Shown here piece by piece: positions 42,951 through 50,639 of a DNA stretch of 52,206 nucleotides (position 1 is its first letter; every line of letters begins with the position of its first letter). The stretch is taken from the NCBI GenBank assembly GCA_964494985.1, contig CAZBUB010000016.1, positions 1 through 52,206 on the forward strand, given 5' to 3'. The notes under the pieces were generated by a model. The model saw only the letters and a program-made list of their open reading frames with translations, made no database searches and was not told the DNA's origin. The DNA is from CAZBUB01 sp964494985. GTDB lineage: Bacteria > Desulfobacterota > Desulfovibrionia > Desulfovibrionales > Desulfothermaceae. The position numbers and the translations under genes are program-made.

Positions 42951-44711
42951 ATGACTGCTCCGGAATATTCCATTTTGTACATTGATGACGATAAAATGAG
43001 CCGAGAGCTTATTGGCGCTTTTCTTCGTGAAAGCGGATTCCAAGTGTTTCTGGCTGAAAACGGCAATAAGGGGCTTGCTCTTTTTGCCCAACATTCTCCT
43101 GATGTGGTCCTGCTGGATCTGCGCATGCCCCATATGGATGGATTTGAAGTACTCAGTCAAATTCGTGCTGAGGACCAAGAGGTTCCGGTATTGGTCATCT
43201 CTGGCTTCGGGGACATGAATGACGTCATCCGTGCCATGCGGGCCGAAGCCTCAAACTATGTGATCAAGTCCTTGGAACACTTGGATATACTTAAGGAAGC
43301 CGTGGGCATTGCCATCCATAACCTGGAGTTGCGCAAGGAGAAGCAGAGAAACCAGAGAATGCTGGCTCAGGCCCTGGAAGAGAGCGAGTTCTATCGCATA
43401 CAGCTCGAAGCAATCTTCAACAGTCTTCCGGATGGAATACTGACTGTGGATGCCCAGGGAAAGATATTAAGATTTAACCATTCCATGCAATCGAACTGCC
43501 CCATCGGTACGGAGCTGGCCCCGGGGAAATACATAACTGAACTCGGGGCTGGTGGCGGGGAATTTTGCCTGCGTATTCTGGAAAGAACGCTTCGAGAGGA
43601 ACGTATTTTTTCCAATTGCCGGGTGGAATGCCCCTACCTGCAGCAGTTCCAAAAGGTTTATTTGGCCACGACCGGCCCGCTGCTCAATAATCAGGGCCAG
43701 GTCATTGGCGCGAATCTGATTATGAAGGATATCTCGCGTCAAGAAAGGCTTGAAGAAGAGCTTGAGGACCGCAGGCAGTTCAGAAATATTATCGGCAAAA
43801 GCCGTTCCATGCAGAGAGTCTACAATATGATCCGCAAACTGGTTGATGTGGACTCCACTGTGCTCATTACCGGAGAAAGCGGGACCGGCAAGGAATGCGT
43901 CATGGAAGCCCTGCACTATTCCGGATATCGGTCCAATGGACCCTTGTGCAAGGTTAACTGCTCAGCCCTTTCCGAAGACCTGTTGGACAGTGAGCTCTTC
44001 GGCCATGTCAAAGGAGCCTTCACCGGAGCCCACAAGGACAAAACCGGCCGTTTTGAGACAGCCCATAAGGGAACTATTTTTTTGGACGAGATCGGGGAGA
44101 TAAGCCACCGCATTCAGCTTAAACTGCTACGGATCCTGGAGACTAAGTCCTTTGAGCGGGTAGGGTCCAGCAAGACGATCAGCGTGGATGTTCGCATTAT
44201 CTCAGCCACCAATGCAGATCTGGCCCTCAAGGTCCAGCAAGGCGAGTTCCGCGAGGACCTCTACTACAGGATAAAGGTCTTTAATATTCATGTCCCTCCT
44301 TTGCGGGAGCGCAAAGACGACATTCCTTTGCTTGTTGATTTTTTTTGCCGCCATTTCAGCCGCGAGTTCCAAAAGGAAATCATCGGGGTTTCTGAACAGG
44401 TCATGAAAGTATTTATGAGCTATGACTGGCCTGGCAATGTCCGAGAGCTCAAGCATGCGCTTGAACATGGCTGCCTCCTCAGCTCAGGAGGAAGAATATT
44501 TGTTGACGATTTGCCCCTGGAGCTCATGGAATACAGTGAGCAGAAAAATGGAGAAATAAAACATGTAAAGCCCCAGGAGTTAAGCAAAGAGGATATAGAG
44601 CAAGCGTTGAGCCAGGCCAAAGGAAATAAGGTAAAAGCAGCTGAATTGCTTGGCATGCATCGCAAAACCCTGTACCGTAAAATCCATCAGCTGGGCCTTC
44701 CCCTCAAGTGA
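42951..44711 (+). CDS. sigma-54-dependent response regulator (REC-PAS-AAA-Fis)
   Basis: 586 residues. Receiver with D12-D14, phospho-acceptor D56 in VVLLDLRMPHMDG and lysine in YVIKS; PAS (about 145-260); AAA+ with Walker A GESGTGKE near 308, sigma-54 loop GAFTGA and FLDEIGE; Fis-type HTH at the C-terminus (NKVKAAELLGMHRKTLYRK). Same architecture as the activator at 167 and probably a paralogue. The start has no clear ribosome site but begins the receiver properly. A well-formed sigma-54 promoter follows 377 bp after its stop, making the next operon its likely target. Confidence 0.95.
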   Translation: MTAPEYSILYIDDDKMSRELIGAFLRESGFQVFLAENGNKGLALFAQHSPDVVLLDLRMPHMDGFEVLSQIRAEDQEVPVLVISGFGDMNDVIRAMRAEASNYVIKSLEHLDILKEAVGIAIHNLELRKEKQRNQRMLAQALEESEFYRIQLEAIFNSLPDGILTVDAQGKILRFNHSMQSNCPIGTELAPGKYITELGAGGGEFCLRILERTLREERIFSNCRVECPYLQQFQKVYLATTGPLLNNQGQVIGANLIMKDISRQERLEEELEDRRQFRNIIGKSRSMQRVYNMIRKLVDVDSTVLITGESGTGKECVMEALHYSGYRSNGPLCKVNCSALSEDLLDSELFGHVKGAFTGAHKDKTGRFETAHKGTIFLDEIGEISHRIQLKLLRILETKSFERVGSSKTISVDVRIISATNADLALKVQQGEFREDLYYRIKVFNIHVPPLRERKDDIPLLVDFFCRHFSREFQKEIIGVSEQVMKVFMSYDWPGNVRELKHALEHGCLLSSGGRIFVDDLPLELMEYSEQKNGEIKHVKPQELSKEDIEQALSQAKGNKVKAAELLGMHRKTLYRKIHQLGLPLK

Positions 44712-45170
44712 TCTCCGATCTTGCGTTTTTCGTACCTATTCATTGAATCTTCCTGCCTCTCATCTGAAATCAGATTCTGACCAATTGAAATTGCTTGGCT
44801 GAAGACTTGTCGCAGTGAAGGATTGAGTCCCAGCTGGTGCATACTCTGCTAACAGATCATTGCGAGCCTAGTGCAGCAATTTCTTGGATTCATGAATATA
44901 ATTTCTGCCTCAATCAAACTGGACCCGAGTCATAGGCCGGACTGAAGCCAAGTAAGGTGGGCCAGTCCGAGGTATGCAACATGTCACACTTGGGTGAGAC
45001 TTGGGGGAGAAATCATGTCCCATTATTTCCCTCTTGTCTTGCTTCTGCAAAAGCCTACTACGCTGAGAATATTCATTTTCATGCATTTGGCACGACCATT
45101 GTATTTGACTTCATAGAGATAGAGAGATTTCTCAGCTGATGTTTATGCAATCCTGTTTAAGGAGGTAGTT
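44712..45170. other. regulatory gap between activator and PAS-LuxR gene
   Basis: 459 bp. No gene is supported (one 60-codon frame from 44957 has no family match that I recognise). It contains half of a CATTGCGAGC repeat near 44858-44890 and a sigma-54 promoter at 45088-45103. The stretch between them could hold enhancer sites, but no clear paired inverted repeat was recognised. Confidence 0.6.
45088..45103 (+). promoter_or_regulatory. sigma-54 promoter
   Basis: TGGCAC-N5-TTGTA preceded by T, matching YTGGCACG-N4-TTGCW at all but the C of the -12 element. It lies 68 bp before the PAS-LuxR start and 377 bp after a sigma-54 activator gene. Confidence 0.7.
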
Positions 45171-46058
45171 ATGTGTCAAGAGATACAGGGCACTATGAAA
45201 GATAATCAAGCCTTGCAGCCCAGCCTGGCCGATAGTCTCAAGCTGGCCGGGACTATTTTCGATTCTTCCTCAACTCCGATATTATTTGTGAATGATCAGT
45301 TTACCATCATTATGGCCAACTCAAGCTGGAACTGGCTCTTGGGCTGGAAAGAAGGAGAGTTGGCGGGAAAGTCAGTCAGCAGGTTATTTCAAGAAGATCA
45401 GATCCAGGATTTCTATAATCTCAATCAATCCCTGCTTGAGGATGAACAATACTGGCAGGGTGAGTTTTTGATGCAAAAACTCAATGGTTCTTTAGTAAAT
45501 GCCCAGATTGTTACTCAAAGGGTGGACCTGCAAGATCAGACTATTTATATTCTGTACCTGAACAGGGCCCAGACTGTCATCCAGGAAAAAAAGAATCCAA
45601 AAGCAGCAGAAAGGGGGAGCTATGAGCCAGAAACCTTGATCAAAGCCCTCCAAGCCTTGGAGCAGGCGCACAGCAGATATCAGCTGGAACTTGCACACCA
45701 GATAGAGGTCAGTCTTCTGCCGACTCTGAAAAAAATGTCATATGAGCCAGATTCTCAAATCAGAAGGAGCTATCAAACGGTGCTCTCGAATGAGCTGGCT
45801 TCTCTTTTAAACGAATTGCCCCTGGAAGGAGATCAGGATTTACTTAAACTGACCCCGACCGAGATGGAGGTCTGTAAATATATTCAATCCGGGCTCAGTA
45901 GCAAGGAGATAGCAGAGCTCATGCATTCTTCATTTGATACCATACAGACCCACCGCAAGAATATTCGGAAGAAAATGGGTCTCAATGGTCAAAAGACCCC
46001 TTTGTGTACCTTTCTTCGAGTCAAAAAGCGACTGCCAAGTATTCATGCCCAGGTCTAA
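45171..46058 (+). CDS. PAS-LuxR family transcriptional regulator
   Basis: 295 residues. PAS domain (about 25-140; FVNDQFTIIMANSSWNWLLGW), a helical linker, and a LuxR-type HTH (about 225-280; LTPTEMEVCKYIQSGLSSKE, then IQTHRKNIRKKMGL). AAGGAGG precedes the ATG. No receiver domain is present, so it probably senses a ligand or redox change by its PAS domain. The sugar dehydrogenase gene begins 20 bp after its stop, so both may come from the sigma-54 promoter at 45088. Confidence 0.88.
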   Translation: MCQEIQGTMKDNQALQPSLADSLKLAGTIFDSSSTPILFVNDQFTIIMANSSWNWLLGWKEGELAGKSVSRLFQEDQIQDFYNLNQSLLEDEQYWQGEFLMQKLNGSLVNAQIVTQRVDLQDQTIYILYLNRAQTVIQEKKNPKAAERGSYEPETLIKALQALEQAHSRYQLELAHQIEVSLLPTLKKMSYEPDSQIRRSYQTVLSNELASLLNELPLEGDQDLLKLTPTEMEVCKYIQSGLSSKEIAELMHSSFDTIQTHRKNIRKKMGLNGQKTPLCTFLRVKKRLPSIHAQV

Positions 46059-46078
46059 CGCTCTTGGAGATGCCACTT

Positions 46079-47221
46079 ATGCATACCGTTGTAGCATCTT
46101 TATTGATTTTGATTGTCGCTGCAGGAGGGTGTTGGGCCCAAGATGGGCCTGTTGTTGGTGAAATCCCCCAGAGGGTTGAAACCAGTTTTGTGCGCGAGCC
46201 ACCTGAGCTGTCTGTTGAAACGTGGATCCAGAATCTGGAGGTCCCCTGGGACTTAGACTTCTTTCCAGATGGCCGGGCTCTGGTCACTGAACGTGCAGGA
46301 AGTATACATCTTATTCAGAAACAAGAGCTGGTTGCCGAGCCTTACGCACAGATTGATGTTGCTGACAGAGGCGAAGGCGGGCTCATGGGGCTGGCCATCC
46401 ATCCGAGTTACCCCCAAGATCCATATGTATATGCCATGTATACCTATCAGGAAAATGGAGAGGTCTGGAATCGAGTGCAACGTTTCAAGGACCAGGGCAA
46501 CAGGGCAAAGCCGGGAAAGATTATCCTGGATGGTATTCCCGGGGCCCGTTTTCACAATGGAGGTAGGATTGATTTTGGACCAGACGGCATGCTCTATATT
46601 ACAACCGGAGAGAATTTTCAGGCCCGATTGGCTCAGGATCTGAACTCTCTGGCTGGTAGCATCCTACGTGTTGCCCCAGATGGATCAATACCTGCTGACA
46701 ATCCCTTTCCAGGATCTCCTATCTGGTCCTATGGGCATCGCAATCCTCAGGGATTGGCCTGGCATCCCAAAACAGGAGATCTTTTTGCCTCTGAGCATGG
46801 TCCGTCCGGCGAGTTTGGGGTGAATGGTCACGATATTGTGAATGTCATTCACAAGGGCAAGAATTACGGCTGGCCTCAAGAGATAGGGGTGGGCGGGCTT
46901 GAAGAGTTCGAAGATCCTCTCATCATGTGGGAACAAACCACTCCTCCTGCGGGAATGACCTTCTGGAGAGGTGCCCTCTTTGTGGCTACTCTAAAAAGTG
47001 AGGCCCTGATGCGGATCAAGATGCAGCATGAAAAGGGCTCTTATCATGTCCTGAGCATAGAAGGGCTGTTTGCATCGGATCGATCCCAAGGCAGTTACGG
47101 CAGGCTGCGAGCGGCTGTAAATGGCCCTGACGGTGCCCTTTACGTCCTGACAAGCAACCAGGACGGTCGAGGAGATCCTGAGCCAGGAGATGATCGGATT
47201 TTGAAAATAACTGCCAGATAG
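46079..47221 (+). CDS. exported PQQ-dependent sugar dehydrogenase family protein
   Basis: About 380 residues from the ATG at 46079, where TTGGAG lies nine bases before; longer in-frame starts overlap the previous gene. Signal peptide MHTVVASLLILIVAAGGCWA; a lipoprotein is possible but the lipobox is poor. The rest is a six-bladed beta-propeller of the glucose/sorbosone dehydrogenase family: LEVPWDLDFFPDGRALVTER, GLAIHPSYP, GYRNPQGL-like GHRNPQGLAWHP, ASEHGPSG and KNYGWP. Family members oxidise aldoses with PQQ; no PQQ synthesis genes are in the window. Substrate unknown. Confidence 0.85.
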   Translation: MHTVVASLLILIVAAGGCWAQDGPVVGEIPQRVETSFVREPPELSVETWIQNLEVPWDLDFFPDGRALVTERAGSIHLIQKQELVAEPYAQIDVADRGEGGLMGLAIHPSYPQDPYVYAMYTYQENGEVWNRVQRFKDQGNRAKPGKIILDGIPGARFHNGGRIDFGPDGMLYITTGENFQARLAQDLNSLAGSILRVAPDGSIPADNPFPGSPIWSYGHRNPQGLAWHPKTGDLFASEHGPSGEFGVNGHDIVNVIHKGKNYGWPQEIGVGGLEEFEDPLIMWEQTTPPAGMTFWRGALFVATLKSEALMRIKMQHEKGSYHVLSIEGLFASDRSQGSYGRLRAAVNGPDGALYVLTSNQDGRGDPEPGDDRILKITAR

Positions 47222-47323
47222 ATGTATGCATATCAAAAAGGTGTTTGCTCCAGAAATATAAGGCCTTGGTTTTTGGGAGCTGTCACTGACCGGTCTGTGA
47301 CAGGAGCAACGCATTTACCTATC

Positions 47324-47453
47324 TTGAGCGATTCTCAAGACAAACCTTGAATAAAATTCTTCATTGCGAGCACCCCAAAGGTGGGAAGCAATCTTCTGCT
47401 ATCTCATTGAGATTGCTTTGCTTTGCTCGCAATGACGATTAAGAATCTTTCAA
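47324..47453. mobile_element. MITE/REP-like element, copy A (130 bp)
   Basis: Ends TTGAGCGATTCT (47324-47335) and AGAATCTTTCAA (47442-47453) are inverted repeats at 10 of 12 positions. Nested inside are CATTGCGAGC/GCTCGCAATG and GCAATCT/AGATTGC arms. Copy B at 48046-48175 has the same length and order. No coding capacity. No clear target duplication was identified. Confidence 0.75.
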
Positions 47454-47490
47454 TTTAGGATTTAGTAAGCTGTCTCTTCAATATTTAAAA

Positions 47491-47535
47491 TGTCACATGT
47501 CACAGTGGCTGGAATAGCTTATATGACATGTGACA
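47491..47535 (-). terminator. hairpin downstream of the zinc-knuckle gene
   Basis: TGTCACATGTCA (47491-47502) and TGACATGTGACA (47524-47535) form a perfect 12-bp inverted repeat. Read on the minus strand it is followed by TTTTAAAT, as expected of a terminator for the gene ending at 47579. Each arm is itself nearly palindromic, so a protein-binding site is an alternative. Confidence 0.5.
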
Positions 47536-47578
47536 GATATATTTGTCATTTAAACACTTGTAAAGATATCCCTTTCTA

Positions 47579-47836
47579 TTATTCAATTAAGTTGGAAGTC
47601 CTGGAGTGCTCTACGTAAGCTTTGTTTTCAAATTGGAGATAATCGTGCTCCAAGTCTTCTTCCCATGTTTCGGCACTGACACCTAGAAGGCTGAGGTGAA
47701 AGGCCTTACGATGGGGCTCTTGACAATTTACGGTCTTATGCAACCCACTACAATAAAAACATTTCGTTTGTTCATCTAGAGCTTCTTTTCGTAAATGATC
47801 AATCAAGTCAGCAATTCTCTTAACAGCACTCTGCAT
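47579..47836 (-). CDS. small protein with zinc-knuckle-like motif, unknown function
   Basis: 85 residues. A GGAG ribosome site lies before the ATG. The N-terminal 25 residues are helical and charged; then C26-x2-C29-x3-H33-x4-C38 resembles a CCHC zinc knuckle (usual spacing has four residues before the histidine); the C-terminal part is acidic and helical. I do not recognise the family. It lies alone on the minus strand between two copies of the same 130-bp element and next to a candidate terminator, which suggests a small mobile or accessory unit. A nucleic-acid-binding role is only a guess. Confidence 0.65.
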   Translation of the reverse strand: MQSAVKRIADLIDHLRKEALDEQTKCFYCSGLHKTVNCQEPHRKAFHLSLLGVSAETWEEDLEHDYLQFENKAYVEHSRTSNLIE

Positions 47837-48212
47837 AATGATCTCCTTTGAATCTGGTTTCGGAAAAAAAGATTCTTGGATAACTACTAGCTGGTATTTC
47901 TTCTTGAAAAACTATTTGCAATTTTTGAACCAAGTTAGAAACATTGAGCTTTTTAAAAATGTAATGGGCAGGATCGGGTATTTATCAGGTACTTTTTGAG
48001 CCAGGTCTGGACATATAATTGAGACATTTTTTATTTTTACCCAAATTGAGCGATTCGCAAGACAAATCTTTAATAAGCTTCGTCATTGCGAGCGCCTGAA
48101 AGGTGTGTGGCAATCTTTTGCTAAGACAATGAGATTGCTTCGCTTTGCTCACAATGACGGAAAAGAATCTCTCAATTCAGGAAGAATAACTTTAACTGCA
48201 GGATGTATGACC
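47837..48212. other. intergenic region with MITE copy B
   Basis: 376 bp. AT-rich DNA upstream of the zinc-knuckle gene, then the element at 48046-48175, then 37 bp to the P460 start, with AGGA at 48200-48203 as ribosome site. An open frame starting at 48105 inside the element runs into the P460 gene but is not credible as its N-terminus. Confidence 0.6.
48046..48175. mobile_element. MITE/REP-like element, copy B (130 bp)
   Basis: Ends TTGAGCGATTCG (48046-48057) and AGAATCTCTCAA (48164-48175) are inverted at 10 of 12 positions; inside are CGTCATTGCGAGCG and GCTCACAATGACGG arms plus GCAATCT/AGATTGC. Same length and layout as copy A, and similarity continues a little past the right end. Confidence 0.75.
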
Positions 48213-48716
48213 ATGAAAATGTATCTTATTGGCGTTTGTGCATTGATGTGTATTTTAATCCTGTTTGCTGGAGCTGCTTGGGCTGAACAGCCTCAGAGTG
48301 CTCCAGCGCCTGATGCTAAGGCCCTCTGGGAGCATGCCACTGAAGTGGATCCCTATACAGGATGGGGATACTGGCCAGGGCATGAAGGGTTCTATTCCGG
48401 GGAAAGCCCACACGGTGAGTATCTGAAACTCTTTGCTAACAGTAGGGCCCTGAAAGCAGTCAGGGAGGGCAAAAAAGAAATGCCGGCTGGATCGATTATT
48501 ATGAAAGCCAATTACGCTAAGGACAAAGAAACACTTAAGTCTTTGACCCCAATGTACAAAGTGGAGGGATTTCATCCACAAGCCGGTGATTGGTTTTGGG
48601 CTAAATACAAGCCCGATGGGGAAGCTATGGTTTCCGGTAAGGTGGAGGGCTGTATTGATTGCCATAGATCTCGCAAGGATGAGGACTGGATCTTTACTCC
48701 CACACAGAGCGAATAG
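48213..48716 (+). CDS. cytochrome P460 family protein
   Basis: 167 residues from the ATG at 48213 (48207 also possible). Signal peptide about 1-24 ending GAAWA. The mature part has the P460 pattern WGYWPGHEGFYSGESPHGEYL, MPAGSIIMKANYAKD and a single haem-binding CIDCH near the C-terminus (about 147-151). In nitrifiers, P460 cytochromes carry a lysine-crosslinked haem and oxidise hydroxylamine or NO; many relatives lack that test. The lysines in IIMKANYAKD are candidates. It precedes a flavin/haem membrane oxidoreductase and a cytochrome c, which may form a redox chain with it. Confidence 0.85.
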   Translation: MKMYLIGVCALMCILILFAGAAWAEQPQSAPAPDAKALWEHATEVDPYTGWGYWPGHEGFYSGESPHGEYLKLFANSRALKAVREGKKEMPAGSIIMKANYAKDKETLKSLTPMYKVEGFHPQAGDWFWAKYKPDGEAMVSGKVEGCIDCHRSRKDEDWIFTPTQSE

Positions 48717-48735
48717 CTGCTGGTTTGTCAGGGAA

Positions 48736-48788
48736 CTCCTCATGGGGTGGGAGAGGTGTGTGCTGCACATTCATTTTCCCATGAGGAG
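48736..48788 (+). other. long-stem inverted repeat after P460 gene
   Basis: CTCCTCATGGG (48736-48746) and CCCATGAGGAG (48778-48788) form a perfect 11-bp stem with a 31-nt loop, 20 bp past the P460 stop. No T-run follows. It may protect the 3' end of the P460 mRNA, just before the terminator at 48816. Confidence 0.4.
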
Positions 48789-48815
48789 TCGCGCTAAGAA
48801 CCCGGCTTGGACGCA

Positions 48816-48848
48816 AAAACGAGCGGAAACTCGATTCCCGCTCGTTTT
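48816..48848 (+). terminator. intrinsic terminator after P460
   Basis: AAAACGAGCGG (48816-48826) and CCGCTCGTTTT (48838-48848) form a perfect 11-bp stem flanked by A-run and T-run, so it could work in both directions. It separates P460 from the oxidoreductase gene and argues against a start for the latter at 48807. Confidence 0.75.
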
Positions 48849-48899
48849 GGGCAGCAAACAAAAACTAAAAGACTTTTGGCCTCAAAAGGGACTGCTTTG

Positions 48900-50234
48900 A
48901 TGGGGAAAGGTATCATGTGGTCAGGACTGGCTCGAATTGTGCTTTATGTTCTGATCGTCACTCTGCCGGTTTGGCTGACAACTTGGCTGAGTGATGAATC
49001 AGGAGGAATCATTATCGATGCGGGACGTAACCTGGCCTTGATCGGGTTTATGATCCTCATCATGCAGTTTCTGCTCGCAGCCAGGGTGCAATGGATTGAA
49101 CAGGCCTTTGGATTGGACATCCTTATCAGGTTTCATAAGTACATCGCTGTTACTGCAGCCGGTTGCCTCCTGTTGCACCCATTGCTTCTCGCCGTGGGTA
49201 ATAAGGAGTGGTCTTTGCTCATCGGACTGGATTTACCCTGGTATATTTGGGTGGGCAAAGGGGTCTTGATCCTGGTTCTGGCCAATGTTTTTGTCAGTAT
49301 GTATCAGGTCAGATTGGGCTTGACCTTTGAGAAATGGCGTCTGGGGCACGATGCTTTGGCCCCACTCATCCTGCTTGGTATTGTTTTGCATTCCTGGTTT
49401 GCTGGAGAGGCTCTGGAGTTTGTGTCCATGCAGGTCCTTTGGGTTGGCTCCTTTATTCTGGCCGCATCCATGTTTGTCTATCACCGTTTCCTGAGACCGG
49501 GCAGTCTGCGCAAGCAGCCCTACCGGGTCCAGGAGGTGATACAGGAAACCGAAGATGTCTGGACCGTGCATCTGGTTCCGCCGCCAGGACAGTCCATACC
49601 AGCGTATTCCCCCGGACAATTTCATTTTCTGACCTTCTTTCGGGATCCGGCTCTTCCGGTTGAGGAGCACCATTGGACAATATCCTCCAGTCCGAGTCAG
49701 AAAGAGTACATCAGCTCCACCATCAAGGCAGTGGGTGATTTTACCTCCAGCATAGGCCGGACTCAGCCCGGGGACACAGCAGCAGTCCATGGTCCCTTTG
49801 GCAGATTTTCCTATGTCTTGCATCCGTTGGAACGGGATCTTGTCTTTTTGGCTGGCGGCATCGGGATTACTCCCCTGATGGCCATGCTCAGGCATATGCG
49901 GGATACCCGTGACACACGTTCTGTGACCCTTCTCTATGCCAACCGCAGGGAGGATCAGATAGTTTTTCGTCAAGAGCTGGAGGAGATTGCCGCCGGGCAA
50001 TGGCCTGATCTGCAACTCGTACATGTCCTGAGTCGGCCTGGAGAAGACTGGAGCGGGGAGATGGGCCACATAGACCAGGAGAAAATTGAAAGGTTTTGTG
50101 CACAGAACCTCACTGAAAAGGTCTTCTATATCTGCGGTCCACTTCGTCTGAGCAAGGCACTTATTTCAACTTTGCGAAACATGGGGGTGCCGGACAAAAG
50201 AATTCGGCACGAAATCTTTTCATTTTTGGACTAA
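48900..50234 (+). CDS. ferric-reductase-like membrane oxidoreductase (b haem, FAD, NAD(P)H)
   Basis: About 444 residues from the ATG at 48900; an ATG at 48915 is also possible. Six or so membrane helices (about 1-200) with paired histidines in FHKYIAVTAAGCLLLHP and GHDALAPLILLGIVLHSW suited to two b haems; then an FNR-type FAD domain (EHHWTISSSPS, HGPFGRF) and an NAD(P)-binding domain (AGGIGITPLMAML, YICGPLRLS). It would carry electrons across the membrane from cytoplasmic NAD(P)H. Next to it lie exported P460 and cytochrome c, which are possible acceptors. The true acceptor is unknown. Confidence 0.87.
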   Translation: MGKGIMWSGLARIVLYVLIVTLPVWLTTWLSDESGGIIIDAGRNLALIGFMILIMQFLLAARVQWIEQAFGLDILIRFHKYIAVTAAGCLLLHPLLLAVGNKEWSLLIGLDLPWYIWVGKGVLILVLANVFVSMYQVRLGLTFEKWRLGHDALAPLILLGIVLHSWFAGEALEFVSMQVLWVGSFILAASMFVYHRFLRPGSLRKQPYRVQEVIQETEDVWTVHLVPPPGQSIPAYSPGQFHFLTFFRDPALPVEEHHWTISSSPSQKEYISSTIKAVGDFTSSIGRTQPGDTAAVHGPFGRFSYVLHPLERDLVFLAGGIGITPLMAMLRHMRDTRDTRSVTLLYANRREDQIVFRQELEEIAAGQWPDLQLVHVLSRPGEDWSGEMGHIDQEKIERFCAQNLTEKVFYICGPLRLSKALISTLRNMGVPDKRIRHEIFSFLD

Positions 50235-50243
50235 GGCTCAACC

Positions 50244-50639
50244 ATGCGAAAAACGACCCTGCACCGGACAACGCTTGTTGTCATGACAATTTTCCTGGTA
50301 GCTGCCGTTATTTTCGGTCTAGTGCGAAGCAATAAAGCCCCGCAGGAATCCCATGAGCATGGCCATGGCCAGGTTGAGCAAGCAGAAATGGGCGCTGCCC
50401 TATTTGAGGAGAAAGGATGTGCCCGGTGTCATTTTACTGATTCCAAGAATACAAAAATAGGGCCTGGCTTGAAAGGCCTGTTTGACCGGTCAAAGCTCCC
50501 TGTCAGCGACCAGCCTGTGACTGAGGAGAATGTGCGCAATCAATTGACGGATCCCTATGCAGACATGCCGTCATTTGCTGACCGGCTGAACGAGAAAGAG
50601 ATTGAAGATATCATCGCCTATCTGCGCACATTTTCCTGA
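50244..50639 (+). CDS. membrane-anchored monohaem cytochrome c
   Basis: 131 residues. N-terminal signal anchor (about 9-29), a His-rich linker (ESHEHGHGQ), then a class I cytochrome c domain: C59-A-R-C62-H63 and the likely axial methionine M108 in YADMPSF, ending in the usual EIEDIIAYLRTF helix. It starts ten bases after the oxidoreductase stop, so both should be co-expressed and probably exchange electrons outside the membrane. Confidence 0.9.
   Translation: MRKTTLHRTTLVVMTIFLVAAVIFGLVRSNKAPQESHEHGHGQVEQAEMGAALFEEKGCARCHFTDSKNTKIGPGLKGLFDRSKLPVSDQPVTEENVRNQLTDPYADMPSFADRLNEKEIEDIIAYLRTFS

Larger units (their letters stand above)
47222..47578. other. intergenic region with MITE copy A and a hairpin
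   Basis: 357 bp without a gene. It carries the 130-bp element at 47324-47453 and the inverted repeat at 47491-47535, listed separately. Nothing else was recognised. Confidence 0.6.

Noticed and set aside
41812..48175. CRISPR array from the repeated CATTGCGAG sequences
   Set aside because: The copies are palindromic, few and irregularly spaced by kilobases, with no spacers or cas genes.
48105..48212. N-terminal extension of the P460 protein by 36 residues
   Set aside because: The added part is a translation of the MITE copy and would bury the signal peptide; ATG at 48213 or 48207 is far better.
48807..48899. Earlier start of the membrane oxidoreductase at 48807
   Set aside because: That stretch contains a strong terminator hairpin (48816-48848) and adds a non-hydrophobic leader before the first membrane helix.
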